Shown: one piece after another, positions 8,689-16,739 of the stretch | Numbering within the stretch: position 1 is the stretch's first letter | Layout of the letters: each line of letters opens with the position of its first letter | DNA from: Synergistaceae bacterium | GTDB lineage: Bacteria > Synergistota > Synergistia > Synergistales > Aminobacteriaceae | Direction: 5' to 3' | Length of the DNA: 64,000 nucleotides | Assembly: GCA_017405525.1 (NCBI GenBank) | Contig: JAFRAH010000014.1 | Coordinates: 36,845-100,844 of the forward strand | Program-made: the position numbers and the translations under genes | Notes under the pieces: model-generated | What the model was told of the DNA's origin: nothing | The model's database searches: none | What the model saw: only the letters and a program-made list of their open reading frames with translations

Positions 8689-9150
8689 ATGCGTGTCTCG
8701 CGGAAATATGTTGTGATGATTTTTGCGGCAATCCTCACTCTGTGTGCTGTTGGTACTTCTTGCGGGGACGGAGGCGGTGCACCGGAATATGACGAACACG
8801 GCGGATATATCGATGACTACAGCGGGTATGACGGGACGACCCATTATCCGGGTATCAACGTAACCTTGAACATGACCGAAGATCCTCCCTGTCTTGAGAA
8901 GAAAAGCTACTCACTGAACAAGACTAGGAAAATCCCCTTCCAGTACAACGGAGAATGCTGGGTAATAAAGAGCCTGCCCAAAGGAACGAAATTCACAGTG
9001 CCTGCGGGTTACAGGGTTCGCTGTGTCTCATACCACACACAGGCAGAAGGCGGAAAAGGCAAGCCTGCTCCCGGTGATTTCGTGATATATTCCGGCGGGA
9101 CTACCGTAATGTACACCAGTGCATCAGTCCTTTACGTGTACAAGAATTAG
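8689..9150 (+). CDS. Small predicted lipoprotein, function unknown
   Basis: Protein of 153 residues that I do not recognise. The N-terminus has two Arg and a Lys, a hydrophobic core (VVMIFAAILTLCAVG) and then GTSC at about 22-25, which could be a lipidation site, though the -3 residue is not the preferred Leu. After it comes a Gly/Asp/Tyr-rich linker (GGAPEYDEHGGYIDDYSGY), then a compact beta-rich region ending in repeated Tyr and Val. The ATG at 8689 has GGAGG 10 bases upstream. It lies between the MATE gene and coaD, whose GTG follows after 2 bases, so it may be co-transcribed with coaD. Confidence 0.7.
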   Translation: MRVSRKYVVMIFAAILTLCAVGTSCGDGGGAPEYDEHGGYIDDYSGYDGTTHYPGINVTLNMTEDPPCLEKKSYSLNKTRKIPFQYNGECWVIKSLPKGTKFTVPAGYRVRCVSYHTQAEGGKGKPAPGDFVIYSGGTTVMYTSASVLYVYKN

Positions 9151-9152
9151 CC

Positions 9153-9638
9153 GTGAAAGTTACTGCAGTATATCCCGGCTCATTTGACCCGATAACCAAC
9201 GGGCATATATACATAGCTGAAAGAGCGGCGGCAGTCTTTGACGAGGTAATCGTGAGCGTCCTCGTGAATGAGCGCAAGACCTCAGCCTTCACCGTTGAGG
9301 AACGTTGCAACATGGCGCGCGAGGCTCTCGGTCATGTCCCGAACATTACGGTAGACAGCTTCAACGGCCTTCTTGTGGACTACGTGAGGCAGAAGAACGC
9401 GGGGGTAATAGTCCGGGGTCTTCGTGCAATGTCTGACTTTGAGTATGAGTTCCAGATGGCATTGATGAACCGCCAGCTTGCCCCGGAGATTGAGACGTTC
9501 TTCATCGTTACTGACCCCAAATATTCCTATGTGTCAAGTTCGAGCGTGAGGGAGATATTCCATTTTGGGGGGACAGTGAGGGATGTGGTGCCTTCGGGGG
9601 TTTATGAGAAGCTGAGGGAGCGTTATGATGGAAGGTGA
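9153..9638 (+). CDS. coaD: Phosphopantetheine adenylyltransferase
   Basis: Fourth step of coenzyme A synthesis, joining AMP to 4'-phosphopantetheine. The nucleotidyltransferase motif PGSFDPITNGH is at residues 8-18 and the second motif YSYVSSSSVRE near 128-138; the GLR loop (VRGLRAMSDFEYEFQMA) between them is typical. Length is 161 residues, as expected. It starts with GTG at 9153, two bases after the lipoprotein stop. Its last 14 bases overlap the start of the EcoRV-like endonuclease gene, so the restriction module is joined precisely to its 3' end. Confidence 0.95.
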   Translation: MKVTAVYPGSFDPITNGHIYIAERAAAVFDEVIVSVLVNERKTSAFTVEERCNMAREALGHVPNITVDSFNGLLVDYVRQKNAGVIVRGLRAMSDFEYEFQMALMNRQLAPEIETFFIVTDPKYSYVSSSSVREIFHFGGTVRDVVPSGVYEKLRERYDGR

Positions 9639-10458
9639 GAAGGGATCATTTTTCCGTGAACTGGCAAGTTTGGCATGCACTCTCACAGAAAGAATAACAC
9701 ACAGCAACGAATGGAATATACGCGGCTTTATAGACATATTCAGGAATATATACACGCTTTCGTCAGACTCTAAAGTTATCTCTAAGGTTCTGGAAATTCA
9801 CCTGCTCCCTGAATTGCTGCGTTTCGCTGAACTTTCAGGCTATGACATTGAACCGGCAGAAAAACAGAACTGGTATCCTGATTTCACGTTCATATCAAGG
9901 CATAACCCCGGCCTAAAATTCGCTGTTGATCTCAAGACTACATACCGCGATGAAGAGCATCCGGGCTTCTGCAATGGCTTCACTCTAGGCTCTCACGGGG
10001 AATACTTCACAGACCGTAACAGCACAAAAAATGTTCAATATCCCTACAGCCACTACAGCGGGCATTTCTGCTTGGGGGTAATATATTCGAGGAATGTACC
10101 AACACTTTATGATGCAAAAGTTTACCCTGTGGATGAAATAGAGAGCATACCTGCCGTAATAAGGGACTTGATATTTTTTGCGGCTGAGAAATGGAGAATA
10201 GCAAGTGATAAGCCGGGAAGCGGAAACACGGCCAACATAGGCAGCATACAGTGCATTGATGACATTCTGAGAGGCAACGGAGTTTTTGCGAGGGCAGGAG
10301 AGAAATTCTTTGATGATTACTGGGCGAATTTCGGGAGGATAAAGGTCAGGGACGAAGACGGCAGATATAAGACGCTTTCATCATTTCCTGAATACCTGAG
10401 ATACAGGGGACTTCCTGAGAGCCTGAACAACCCCAGGAAATCAAAGCGCGGACAATGA
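9625..10458 (+). CDS. EcoRV-type type II restriction endonuclease (predicted site GATATC)
   Basis: Clear homologue of EcoRV over nearly its full length (277 residues against 245). The PD-DxK site is YPDF (Asp 86) and VDLKTTY (Asp 102, Lys 104); the 16-residue spacing of the two Asp equals that of EcoRV Asp74 and Asp90. The recognition R-loop reads GSGNTANIGS at 198-207 against GSGNTTNIGS in EcoRV, keeping Gly182, Asn185, Thr186 and Asn188 and changing only Thr187 to Ala. Specificity for GATATC is therefore inferred. The start is ATG 9625 or 9628 with GAGGGAG inside coaD just upstream. The N-terminus is about 12 residues longer than in EcoRV. The cognate methylase follows after 3 bases. Confidence 0.93.
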   Translation: MMEGEKGSFFRELASLACTLTERITHSNEWNIRGFIDIFRNIYTLSSDSKVISKVLEIHLLPELLRFAELSGYDIEPAEKQNWYPDFTFISRHNPGLKFAVDLKTTYRDEEHPGFCNGFTLGSHGEYFTDRNSTKNVQYPYSHYSGHFCLGVIYSRNVPTLYDAKVYPVDEIESIPAVIRDLIFFAAEKWRIASDKPGSGNTANIGSIQCIDDILRGNGVFARAGEKFFDDYWANFGRIKVRDEDGRYKTLSSFPEYLRYRGLPESLNNPRKSKRGQ

Positions 10459-10461
10459 TGA

Positions 10462-11355
10462 ATGGACGGGAAAATTTTTGTTCCCCCGATAAAGATTCAG
10501 GGCATCAAGACAAAGCTAGTCCCCCTCATAAAGCAGAATGTCTCACTCAGCCCCGGAACCTTATGGGTTGAGCCCTTCATGGGGTCAGGTGTGGTAGGCT
10601 TCAACGTCAGGCCGGGGTGTGCCTTGTTTGCCGACATCAACCCCCACATCATCAACTTCTACAACGCCATCAAATCCGGCGGGATAAATTCGGACATTGT
10701 CAGGGCATTCCTTCAGGACAACGGCAGAATGCTGGAGGAAGGAGGGGAAAAATTCTACTACCATGTTAGGGAACGCTTCAATGATACTCACAGCCCGCTT
10801 GATTTCCTTTTCCTGAACAGGTCATGCTTCAACGGGATGATACGCTTCAACAGGGAACACAAATTCAACGTACCTTTTGGACACAAGCCGCATCGTTTCT
10901 CTAAAGCATACATAACCAAAATAACGAATCAGGTAAAGTATGTTGAGGACTGCTTGAAAATTTATGACTGGGAATTTATCTGCCAGCCTTTCAGCGATAC
11001 TATAGCAATGCCTGAAGGTGATATGTTCATTTACTGCGACCCTCCTTATTCAGGCCGTCATAATGATTACTATGATTCTTGGGATGAACGCTCAGAACTG
11101 GAACTTTGCAGATGCCTTCAGGAATCGGAAGCCCGCTTTATGCTATCAATATGGGACTGCAACAAGTACAGGGAGAACGGGAGCATCAATACAGTCTGGA
11201 ATTTCTGCCGCAAGATAAGCCATGAACACTTTTACCATGTAGGTGCAAAGGAAGCTAACAGGCACTCAATGACCGAAGCACTGCTAATGAATTACCCTGC
11301 CGCAACCTCAATCACAGCAGGGCATCAACCTTCACCCGTTACTTTTCCGGCCTGA
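10462..11355 (+). CDS. DNA adenine methyltransferase, EcoRV type
   Basis: Protective m6A methylase of the restriction pair, Dam family (D12 class). It resembles M.EcoRV throughout: the start FVPPIKIQGIKTKLVP, motif I EPFMGSGVVGFN at 37-48, the long shared segment PLDFLFLNRSCFNGMIRFN, and motif IV DPPY at 193-196. The ending KEHFYHVGAxExNRxxMxEAL pattern is also kept. Length is 297 residues. The gene is translated right after the endonuclease (3-base gap), the R-then-M order of a compact operon; no C-protein controller gene is seen. Its last 17 bases overlap the 3' end of the convergent secreted-protein gene. Confidence 0.94.
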   Translation: MDGKIFVPPIKIQGIKTKLVPLIKQNVSLSPGTLWVEPFMGSGVVGFNVRPGCALFADINPHIINFYNAIKSGGINSDIVRAFLQDNGRMLEEGGEKFYYHVRERFNDTHSPLDFLFLNRSCFNGMIRFNREHKFNVPFGHKPHRFSKAYITKITNQVKYVEDCLKIYDWEFICQPFSDTIAMPEGDMFIYCDPPYSGRHNDYYDSWDERSELELCRCLQESEARFMLSIWDCNKYRENGSINTVWNFCRKISHEHFYHVGAKEANRHSMTEALLMNYPAATSITAGHQPSPVTFPA

Positions 11356-11986
11356 CCTCGAACTCCTCAAATTCTACCCTCTTCCTATCCTCCTCAAGCG
11401 GCACGGCAAATTCGCGCTCAGAATAGAGCCAGTCTCCCCATGTCCCGGGCCTGAAGCGTTTTATGGTTATCTCGTGGCCATTGATGACGAACCCAAGCCG
11501 GGCAATCAGCGGGCGTTCACCGTACTTGAACGGCAGGACGTGCCAGAAAGTTACGCGAACCCAAAACCCTCCGGGAATGTCCCTAGTGTTCCCGTTCACC
11601 ATGAGGTCAGCGACATATCCCCAGTCCCCTGACCTGTGGCTGAACCTGTTAGTGTGTATCTCCATGCCTTCGAGTACGTCGAGTTTCAGCGTCGCATCTT
11701 TGTCGGACTTCACCATGAAGACACTGAATATCCCATCGTCAGGCTTGAGCTCGGCATCAGGTGATTCGGGCAGGGGCTCAGGCTGTTTAGCCCTGAACGT
11801 CCCAAGATAGAGCACCGTTAGGCCGTCCTTAGTCCTAAAGCCTATAGAGTTGCCCAGTTCGCGCTGAATGAGATACCCTGAGACATCCTGAACATTCACA
11901 TCAAGGCTCTGAACGTCCAGTATCTCAGCCCATGAACTCCCAGTAAACGCAACAAGCACTATTAGGACTGCTATAACCTTCTTCAT
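11339..11986 (-). CDS. Secreted protein of unknown family, paralogue A
   Basis: Exported protein of 215 residues with a clear signal peptide (MKKVIAVLIVLVAFTGSSWAE, cleavage after AWA-like SWA). No known domain. It is a paralogue of the gene upstream: both contain a YLGTFR segment, DDGIFSVFMVKSDKD, a WGYxAD segment, WxLPFKYG preceded by FWVR-TFWH, and IARxGFVINGxExTxxRxRP. The even spacing of beta-type stretches suggests an all-beta fold, possibly lectin- or transthyretin-like, which is only inference. The ATG overlaps the end of its upstream partner by 4 bases, so the two are co-translated. Confidence 0.8.
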   Translation of the reverse strand: MKKVIAVLIVLVAFTGSSWAEILDVQSLDVNVQDVSGYLIQRELGNSIGFRTKDGLTVLYLGTFRAKQPEPLPESPDAELKPDDGIFSVFMVKSDKDATLKLDVLEGMEIHTNRFSHRSGDWGYVADLMVNGNTRDIPGGFWVRVTFWHVLPFKYGERPLIARLGFVINGHEITIKRFRPGTWGDWLYSEREFAVPLEEDRKRVEFEEFEVRPEK

Positions 11987-12624
11987 TGTGCAACCCTCCT
12001 TTTGTCCGATGATTTTGCTTCAAGCTCGGCAAGCGTAAAATCACGTTCGGTCTCGTTCTCCTCAAGCTCCGTAACTTTGGGCTCTATCTTCTTCCATTCC
12101 GTCCATGGCTTTGGGCGTATACGGTTGAAGGTGAGCTCAGTGCCATTAATCACGAAACCTATTCTTGCTATTACCGGGTGAGCTCCGTACTTGAACGGGA
12201 GGTTGTGCCAGAACGTAGCACGTACCCAGAAAGTCGCCAGAATGTCGCGGGGGTTACCGTTCGTGTCAATGTCCGCAATATATCCCCATGGGGCATTGTT
12301 CCGCCACGAGAATTTATTTGTCCGTGTGTCGTAGCCGTCCCTTATGTCGAGCTGAAGGGGGGTATCCTTGTCTGACTTCACCATGAACACGCTGAATATA
12401 CCGTCGTCAATTTCTGCATCTGGTGATAGCTCTTTCTCTTCCGGCCTGAACGTCCCCAAGTAAATTATGCGGAGTCCTTCGGAGGTCTTCATGTCGTTGA
12501 TGTTGCCGAGACTGTCGCGTTTTATGTCTTGGCTTGAGGCAAGGGGCAGGGAATCCTCAGCAAAGGAAAATCCCGCGGCAAAGAGTAAAATCATTAACGC
12601 ACACAAAAATTTACGCATGTACAA
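11983..12624 (-). CDS. Secreted protein of unknown family, paralogue B
   Basis: First gene of the two-gene operon; 213 residues with signal peptide MRKFLCALMILLFAAGFSFAE (start may be the second Met, 6 bases inside). It shares with its downstream paralogue the segments YLGTFRP, DDGIFSVFMVKSDKD, WGYIAD, LPFKYG and FVINGTE at equal spacing, so they arose by tandem duplication; the acidic C-terminal tail (EVxE-type repeats) differs. AGGAGG lies upstream. I know no function. Divergent from an MFS gene, with about 80 bases between them holding both promoters. Confidence 0.8.
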   Translation of the reverse strand: MYMRKFLCALMILLFAAGFSFAEDSLPLASSQDIKRDSLGNINDMKTSEGLRIIYLGTFRPEEKELSPDAEIDDGIFSVFMVKSDKDTPLQLDIRDGYDTRTNKFSWRNNAPWGYIADIDTNGNPRDILATFWVRATFWHNLPFKYGAHPVIARIGFVINGTELTFNRIRPKPWTEWKKIEPKVTELEENETERDFTLAELEAKSSDKRRVAQ

Positions 12625-12703
12625 AATAATTCCTCCTGTGTGAAAAATCTGAATGAGCCTATTTTACATTAAGCCATATAATATTTTCAGGGGTGAATAA
12701 ACT

Positions 12704-13852
12704 TTGACTGACGACAGAAAATTATACTGGTCATGCTTCTACTCGTTCTTCTACTGCGGAATAGTCATGATTACGATCGGTTCAGCTCTTCCTGACCTGC
12801 GGGAGTACTACGGCCTCACAGCGTCATCAAGCGGTGCGTTGCTCTCCTGCTACTCACTGGGCAACCTGGCATCAGGAATAATCACGGGCTTCTTGTCCCT
12901 CTACTTGGGGCAGAAATTCGCGGCGGTAATCCTCTCGTCCCTCGTCTGGGCTGGAATGCTCATGCTCACGGGCGGCCATGTCGTAGCATTGCTTTTCGGG
13001 GCTTGCTTCATCGTGGGAGTAGGCAGGGGCAGCCTCATCACCTTCTCACAGCGGACAATCAACATACTCACTGGCGGCAGCACAAGGACAACGGGCCTCC
13101 TTCATGCGACTTTTGCGGTCGGTGCAATAATCTCGCCGTTAATGTTCTCGGCACTCCGCGTAATCTCTTGGAAGGCAGGAATAATTCTCGTTGCAGTTCT
13201 TGGGGTAATGGCTACCCTCTCGTTCATCGCCATCAAGGACTATTCACGCCTCGAAGGGAGCGATAAATCCGGGGGGAACTCGGACAGGTCATTGTCATTC
13301 TTCAGGGACAGTGGCTTCATCGTCATTGCCTGCCTGATGTTCCTTTACCTGTGCTGTGAATTTGCACTCAACGGCTGGATAGTAACCTACATGACCCATA
13401 AGAACATGCCCTTGAGTTTCAGCCACCTCATGGCCTCGTTATTGTGGGTAGTGATGCTACTGGGTCGTCTGTTCTGCGTGTGGCTCGCCAAGTATGTACG
13501 TCAGAGGGTGATATTGCTGGCGTTGTCGGCGGGTTCAGCGTTGTCGTTCGGGTTGATGCTCATGGCCGAAGGTGCTCCGGGAATTTCGCTCACTGTGGCA
13601 CTAACTGGGTTCTTCATGTCGGGGATAAGCCCGATAATCTACGGGTCATCAGCTCCCTACACGAACAAGTACCCGCTGGCTATGGGAATGCTCTTCACGA
13701 TAGGCTGCACCGGCGGAACGATAATGCCCCTCATCACCGGGGTAATAGCTGAGAACTGGGGCTTTGACGGCGGAATGTCAGCGATACTTGCGGGGTTCAT
13801 GATGCTGTTAGTATTCGCAGTGATAAACATGAAGAGGAGAGATGCAGATTGA
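12704..13852 (+). CDS. Major facilitator superfamily transporter
   Basis: Inner-membrane carrier of 382 residues with about 12 hydrophobic segments. It resembles the FucP/YbjJ-like MFS proteins: a first helix YSFFYCGIVMITIGSALPDLREYYG, then a GxxLSxYSLGNLASGIITG stretch taking the place of the classical loop 2-3 motif, and a symmetrical second half (from about 195). The start is TTG 12704 after AGGGGTG; no ATG is near. A TATAAT lies about 25 bases upstream. The stop overlaps the following methyltransferase gene by 4 bases (ATTGA), so the pair is coupled. The substrate is unknown; the relation to FucP makes sugar import or export possible. Confidence 0.85.
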   Translation: MTDDRKLYWSCFYSFFYCGIVMITIGSALPDLREYYGLTASSSGALLSCYSLGNLASGIITGFLSLYLGQKFAAVILSSLVWAGMLMLTGGHVVALLFGACFIVGVGRGSLITFSQRTINILTGGSTRTTGLLHATFAVGAIISPLMFSALRVISWKAGIILVAVLGVMATLSFIAIKDYSRLEGSDKSGGNSDRSLSFFRDSGFIVIACLMFLYLCCEFALNGWIVTYMTHKNMPLSFSHLMASLLWVVMLLGRLFCVWLAKYVRQRVILLALSAGSALSFGLMLMAEGAPGISLTVALTGFFMSGISPIIYGSSAPYTNKYPLAMGMLFTIGCTGGTIMPLITGVIAENWGFDGGMSAILAGFMMLLVFAVINMKRRDAD

Positions 13853-14604
13853 ATCAGGAATGGAACGCGGAAAAATATTCGTCAGGCTTCTCATTCGTCT
13901 ACAAGTACGGTACTGATGTCCTGAACTTGATTGACGCTGAGAATGTCCATGACGTTATCGACTTGGGCTGTGGTACCGGGACTCTCACGAACGAACTCGC
14001 TGGGATGGGCTTCAACGTTACGGGCATTGATGCGTCTGCTGAGATGCTCAGGACTGCGCGGGGGAATTTCCCGGCTCTCAGGTTCATTCAGTCGGACGCA
14101 ACGGATTTCCGGCTTGATGACCTGGTTGATGTGGTGTTCAGCAATGCGGTGCTTCACTGGATAGACAGGACGAGGCAGCCGCTGATGATGAGGTGCGTCT
14201 ATGATTCGTTGAGGCCGGGAGGTCAGTTTGTGTTCGAGATGGGAGGGGTTGGGTGCGGGAAAATGATTCACGACAAGCTCGCGGAGAACTTCAAGGCTTG
14301 CGGCTATGAGTATGTGATGCCGTTCTTCTTCCCGTCGGTTGGGGAATATGCCGGGCTGCTTGAGGATGCGGGGTTCACCGTGAGGTATGCCCTGCTCTTT
14401 GACCGTCCCACTGAACTTAAGGGTGATGACGGCCTCCGGGACTGGATAAACATGTTCGTGAAGATACCGTTTGAGTCTGTGAGCTCTGAGGACAGGGAGA
14501 AGATACTTCATGACACTGTCGGAGGCTTGAGGGATAAGCTCTTTCACGGTGGGAAATGGTATGCTGACTATGTGAGGCTGAGGATGAGGGCGGTCAAAGA
14601 ATGA
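13849..14604 (+). CDS. Class I SAM-dependent methyltransferase (trans-aconitate methyltransferase-like)
   Basis: Small-molecule methyltransferase of 251 residues. Motif I is VIDLGCGTGTL at about 36-46, the acidic loop is VTGIDASAEML, and motif IV is DVVFSNAVLHWI, the arrangement of Tam/BioC-like enzymes. The start TTG at 13849 overlaps the MFS stop codon; the N-terminal WNAEKYSSGFSFVYKYG is common in this group. Position behind an MFS transporter suggests modification of a transported compound, but no substrate can be inferred. The complementary strand holds a long open frame over this gene that is a shadow. Confidence 0.86.
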   Translation: MNQEWNAEKYSSGFSFVYKYGTDVLNLIDAENVHDVIDLGCGTGTLTNELAGMGFNVTGIDASAEMLRTARGNFPALRFIQSDATDFRLDDLVDVVFSNAVLHWIDRTRQPLMMRCVYDSLRPGGQFVFEMGGVGCGKMIHDKLAENFKACGYEYVMPFFFPSVGEYAGLLEDAGFTVRYALLFDRPTELKGDDGLRDWINMFVKIPFESVSSEDREKILHDTVGGLRDKLFHGGKWYADYVRLRMRAVKE

Positions 14605-14609
14605 CAATG

Positions 14610-14618
14610 TGCTAGAAT
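14610..14618 (+). promoter_or_regulatory. Extended -10 element TGCTAGAAT before the acyltransferase
   Basis: One-base variant of the TGCTATAAT element. It lies just after the methyltransferase stop, 34 bases from its hexamer to the TTGACA at 14647. Confidence 0.4.
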
Positions 14619-14653
14619 ATCTGGGAAAAAATCACGAAAGGAGCAGTTGACAA

Positions 14654-15749
14654 ATGAGTTTAACGGCTCATAAGGGCTTCAGGGCGAAATATTGTCCTCG
14701 ATTCCCTGAGAGGTCTTGCGATAATTCTCGTAGTCATTGGCCACCTGCCGGGCTGGATGGAGGCCATAGGCATAAATTCCTGCTTTGGTGCTCTCATAAG
14801 GAGCTGGGTATACAGTTTTCACATGCCGCTATTCTTCATGCTCTCAGGATATGTTCACGGCATGAGGCAGCGTCAGGCAGGAACAACAGACTTCCTTCAC
14901 GGCCTCAGACAAAACTTTATCGCACTGTATGTTCCCTGCATGTTCTTCTCATTCCTTCAAGCCTTCCTTAACCTCATAGTATTTTCCCGTTCAAACGCGG
15001 CCAACGTCCATATACCAGAACTAAGGCACTTCATGATGATACCGTTCAATGGCTTCCTCAATTACTGGTTCCTGTGTGCATTGTTCTTAGTCAAGAGCAT
15101 TCACATGGCCTTCGAGAGTGCCGGGGCAAACGAGCACCTTCACTCGTTTTTTTGGGTTTCATTGTTCGTTCTTTCTTGGATTGCCGGGGACAGTATGCCT
15201 CGTTTCCTCTTCCTGCTGTGCTACAACAGCCTGTGCTTCAGGATAGGCTACATTCTGAGCCGCCGCGAATACATCACCGAAACGAGAAACCCCGGAGCTT
15301 TTTGGGGGCTTGTACTTCTTGGGTCTGGGATTGCGTTTTTACTCGTGTACTATTCCGGCGGTGTGGCAGGCTTCTTCACTAAAGCCGGGTCAGCTTTGTG
15401 CATGGTGCTGTCATTGATGGTTCTGTTCTTTGCTCTCAGCATAAAGAGCTCATTCCTGTCAGTCTGTGGACTTTACAGCATGGTGATATACTGCATCCAT
15501 AATTACGCCGCAATGACCTTCCGCATAATGTACAGGATTTCCGGCGTGAAGGCTGGTTCTTTCCCGGCATTCTCATACATTATGTGCTTCATTGCCGCGT
15601 TGTTCATTCCCCTTGCCATTGTGTGGCTCTACAAAAACGTGAAGTGCCTCCGCTGGGTTGAATGCATCTTCTACCCTAGCAGGCTCTTACGCGTTAATCA
15701 TGTACAGCCCGACCATGCAGACGACCGCACCGACAATCTGCCTCAGTGA
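14654..15749 (+). CDS. Acyltransferase family 3 membrane protein with frameshifted 5' end
   Basis: Integral-membrane O-acyltransferase of the OafA/NodX type, which acetylates sugars of surface polysaccharides. The body from 14688 begins NIVLDSLRGLAIILVVIGH, with the conserved first-helix Arg and His, and continues through GALIRSWVYSFHMPLFFMLSGY, giving about 353 residues with about ten membrane helices. This frame has no start: a TAA lies at 14661-14663. The only well-placed ATG, at 14654 with AAAGGAG upstream, is in another frame. Loss of one base, for example in the GGG at 14682-14684, would join them. So the gene is frameshifted, switched off, or carries a sequencing error. The 3' end overlaps the convergent EamA gene by 63 bases. 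Confidence 0.8.
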
Positions 15750-16103
15750 GATATTTTCACCGTACATGAAGGTTCCCACAAACAGCAGGACTACAGCAAG
15801 GCATATGTTGGCTGTCAGGGAGCCCCTGCTTATCTGCCAGCCCGCACGGAAGAGATACACATAGCCTGCCTCAAGCCCTACAATTGCGAGCCCAAGAATC
15901 ACTGAAGGCCAGTTGAAGCTGTGGGACATCCTGAAGCCCCCTGAGTGTATGAACGCCATAACGAGAGCGATCACTGCACCGGCAATGTAGGTGATGACGA
16001 GAGTACCGAAAGCGTCGGCATCAGATGGGATTGACTTGGTGCACACGTTGTAGAAACAGTTTGAGATTATGATTAACAGGAGAGGCCATAGCATACGCCA
16101 CAT
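15687..16103 (-). CDS. Single-domain EamA/DMT-type membrane transporter
   Basis: Membrane protein of 138 residues with four to five hydrophobic helices, one EamA unit (half the size of most DMT exporters). Such short proteins work as dimers. It starts MWRMLWPLLLIIISNCFYNVCTK, a typical first helix with a Lys after it, and has GLEAGYVYLFRAGWQIS and GENISLRQIVGAVVCMVGLYMI, the latter being the classic last helix of the family. No ligand can be assigned. Its 3' end overlaps the acyltransferase gene on the other strand. The upstream neighbour on the same strand is a YbjN-like gene 70 bases away. Confidence 0.8.
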   Translation of the reverse strand: MWRMLWPLLLIIISNCFYNVCTKSIPSDADAFGTLVITYIAGAVIALVMAFIHSGGFRMSHSFNWPSVILGLAIVGLEAGYVYLFRAGWQISRGSLTANICLAVVLLFVGTFMYGENISLRQIVGAVVCMVGLYMINA

Positions 16104-16172
16104 AATTTAACCAACCACCTTCGGGCAAAAAAATAGCGGGGTCATCATTCAGGCCCCGCCGCAAAATCTCAC

Positions 16173-16730
16173 TTAGTCGTCGTCTGACTCGCACTTCTCA
16201 ACCGCTGTCTTGGCATCCGAGCTCCTGAACATGACATCGAACATTCCGGGTGAATACCTCTTGAACATCGCTCCGGGTATGAGTATGCTCCTCTTCACGG
16301 TCTCAATTGATGGTAGCGCGTCCTCACAGCTCACGAAAACCTTGTAGCGTATCTCCCCGTCCCTGAAGTCAAACTCAAAGTTCCCGTTCCGAAGTCCGTA
16401 ATTAGCCCGGCTGATGAACTCAGCAACCCTGTTCATGATTGTGGAGTTGTCGGAGTCGGCGTTTACCGGGGAAGTAGCGTAAACAGTATAGCCGTCATCA
16501 TGAATCCGTATGACGTACTCAAGGCTCTGGAGCTCGCCCCTCATCTTGACGCTGAACGTGAACCTTCCCTTTGTGTCGTCAAAGCTGAAGTGCCAGTCGT
16601 CATCAACGAGGAACTTCCTGACTTTGGCGGCAATCTCCCGTGAGTAGTCATCATCGGCAAGCGCAGCCCCTCCAAGAGCCATAAGGAGGACAGCCGCAAG
16701 AACAACCGCAAATATCTTCCTGGACATCAA
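16173..16730 (-). CDS. Secreted YbjN-like protein
   Basis: Exported version of the YbjN fold (related to type III secretion chaperones), 185 residues, with signal peptide MMSRKIFAVVLAAVLLMALGGAALAD. The mature part has the family pattern: an acidic helix, FSFDDTKGRFTFSV, a YAxSPV segment, then AEFISRANYGLRNGNFEFDFRDGEIRYK, the most conserved stretch, and a C-terminal helical part ending in a run of acidic residues. The next gene upstream encodes a cytoplasmic paralogue, and the 9-base gap shows an operon. YbjN proteins have no settled function. Confidence 0.82.
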   Translation of the reverse strand: MMSRKIFAVVLAAVLLMALGGAALADDDYSREIAAKVRKFLVDDDWHFSFDDTKGRFTFSVKMRGELQSLEYVIRIHDDGYTVYATSPVNADSDNSTIMNRVAEFISRANYGLRNGNFEFDFRDGEIRYKVFVSCEDALPSIETVKRSILIPGAMFKRYSPGMFDVMFRSSDAKTAVEKCESDDD

Positions 16731-16739
16731 TAACGCCTC

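Noticed and set aside
13891..14607. Long open frame of 238 codons on the minus strand
   Set aside because: It lies wholly over a methyltransferase gene with clear SAM motifs; the translation has no domain and arises from the codon bias of the opposite strand.
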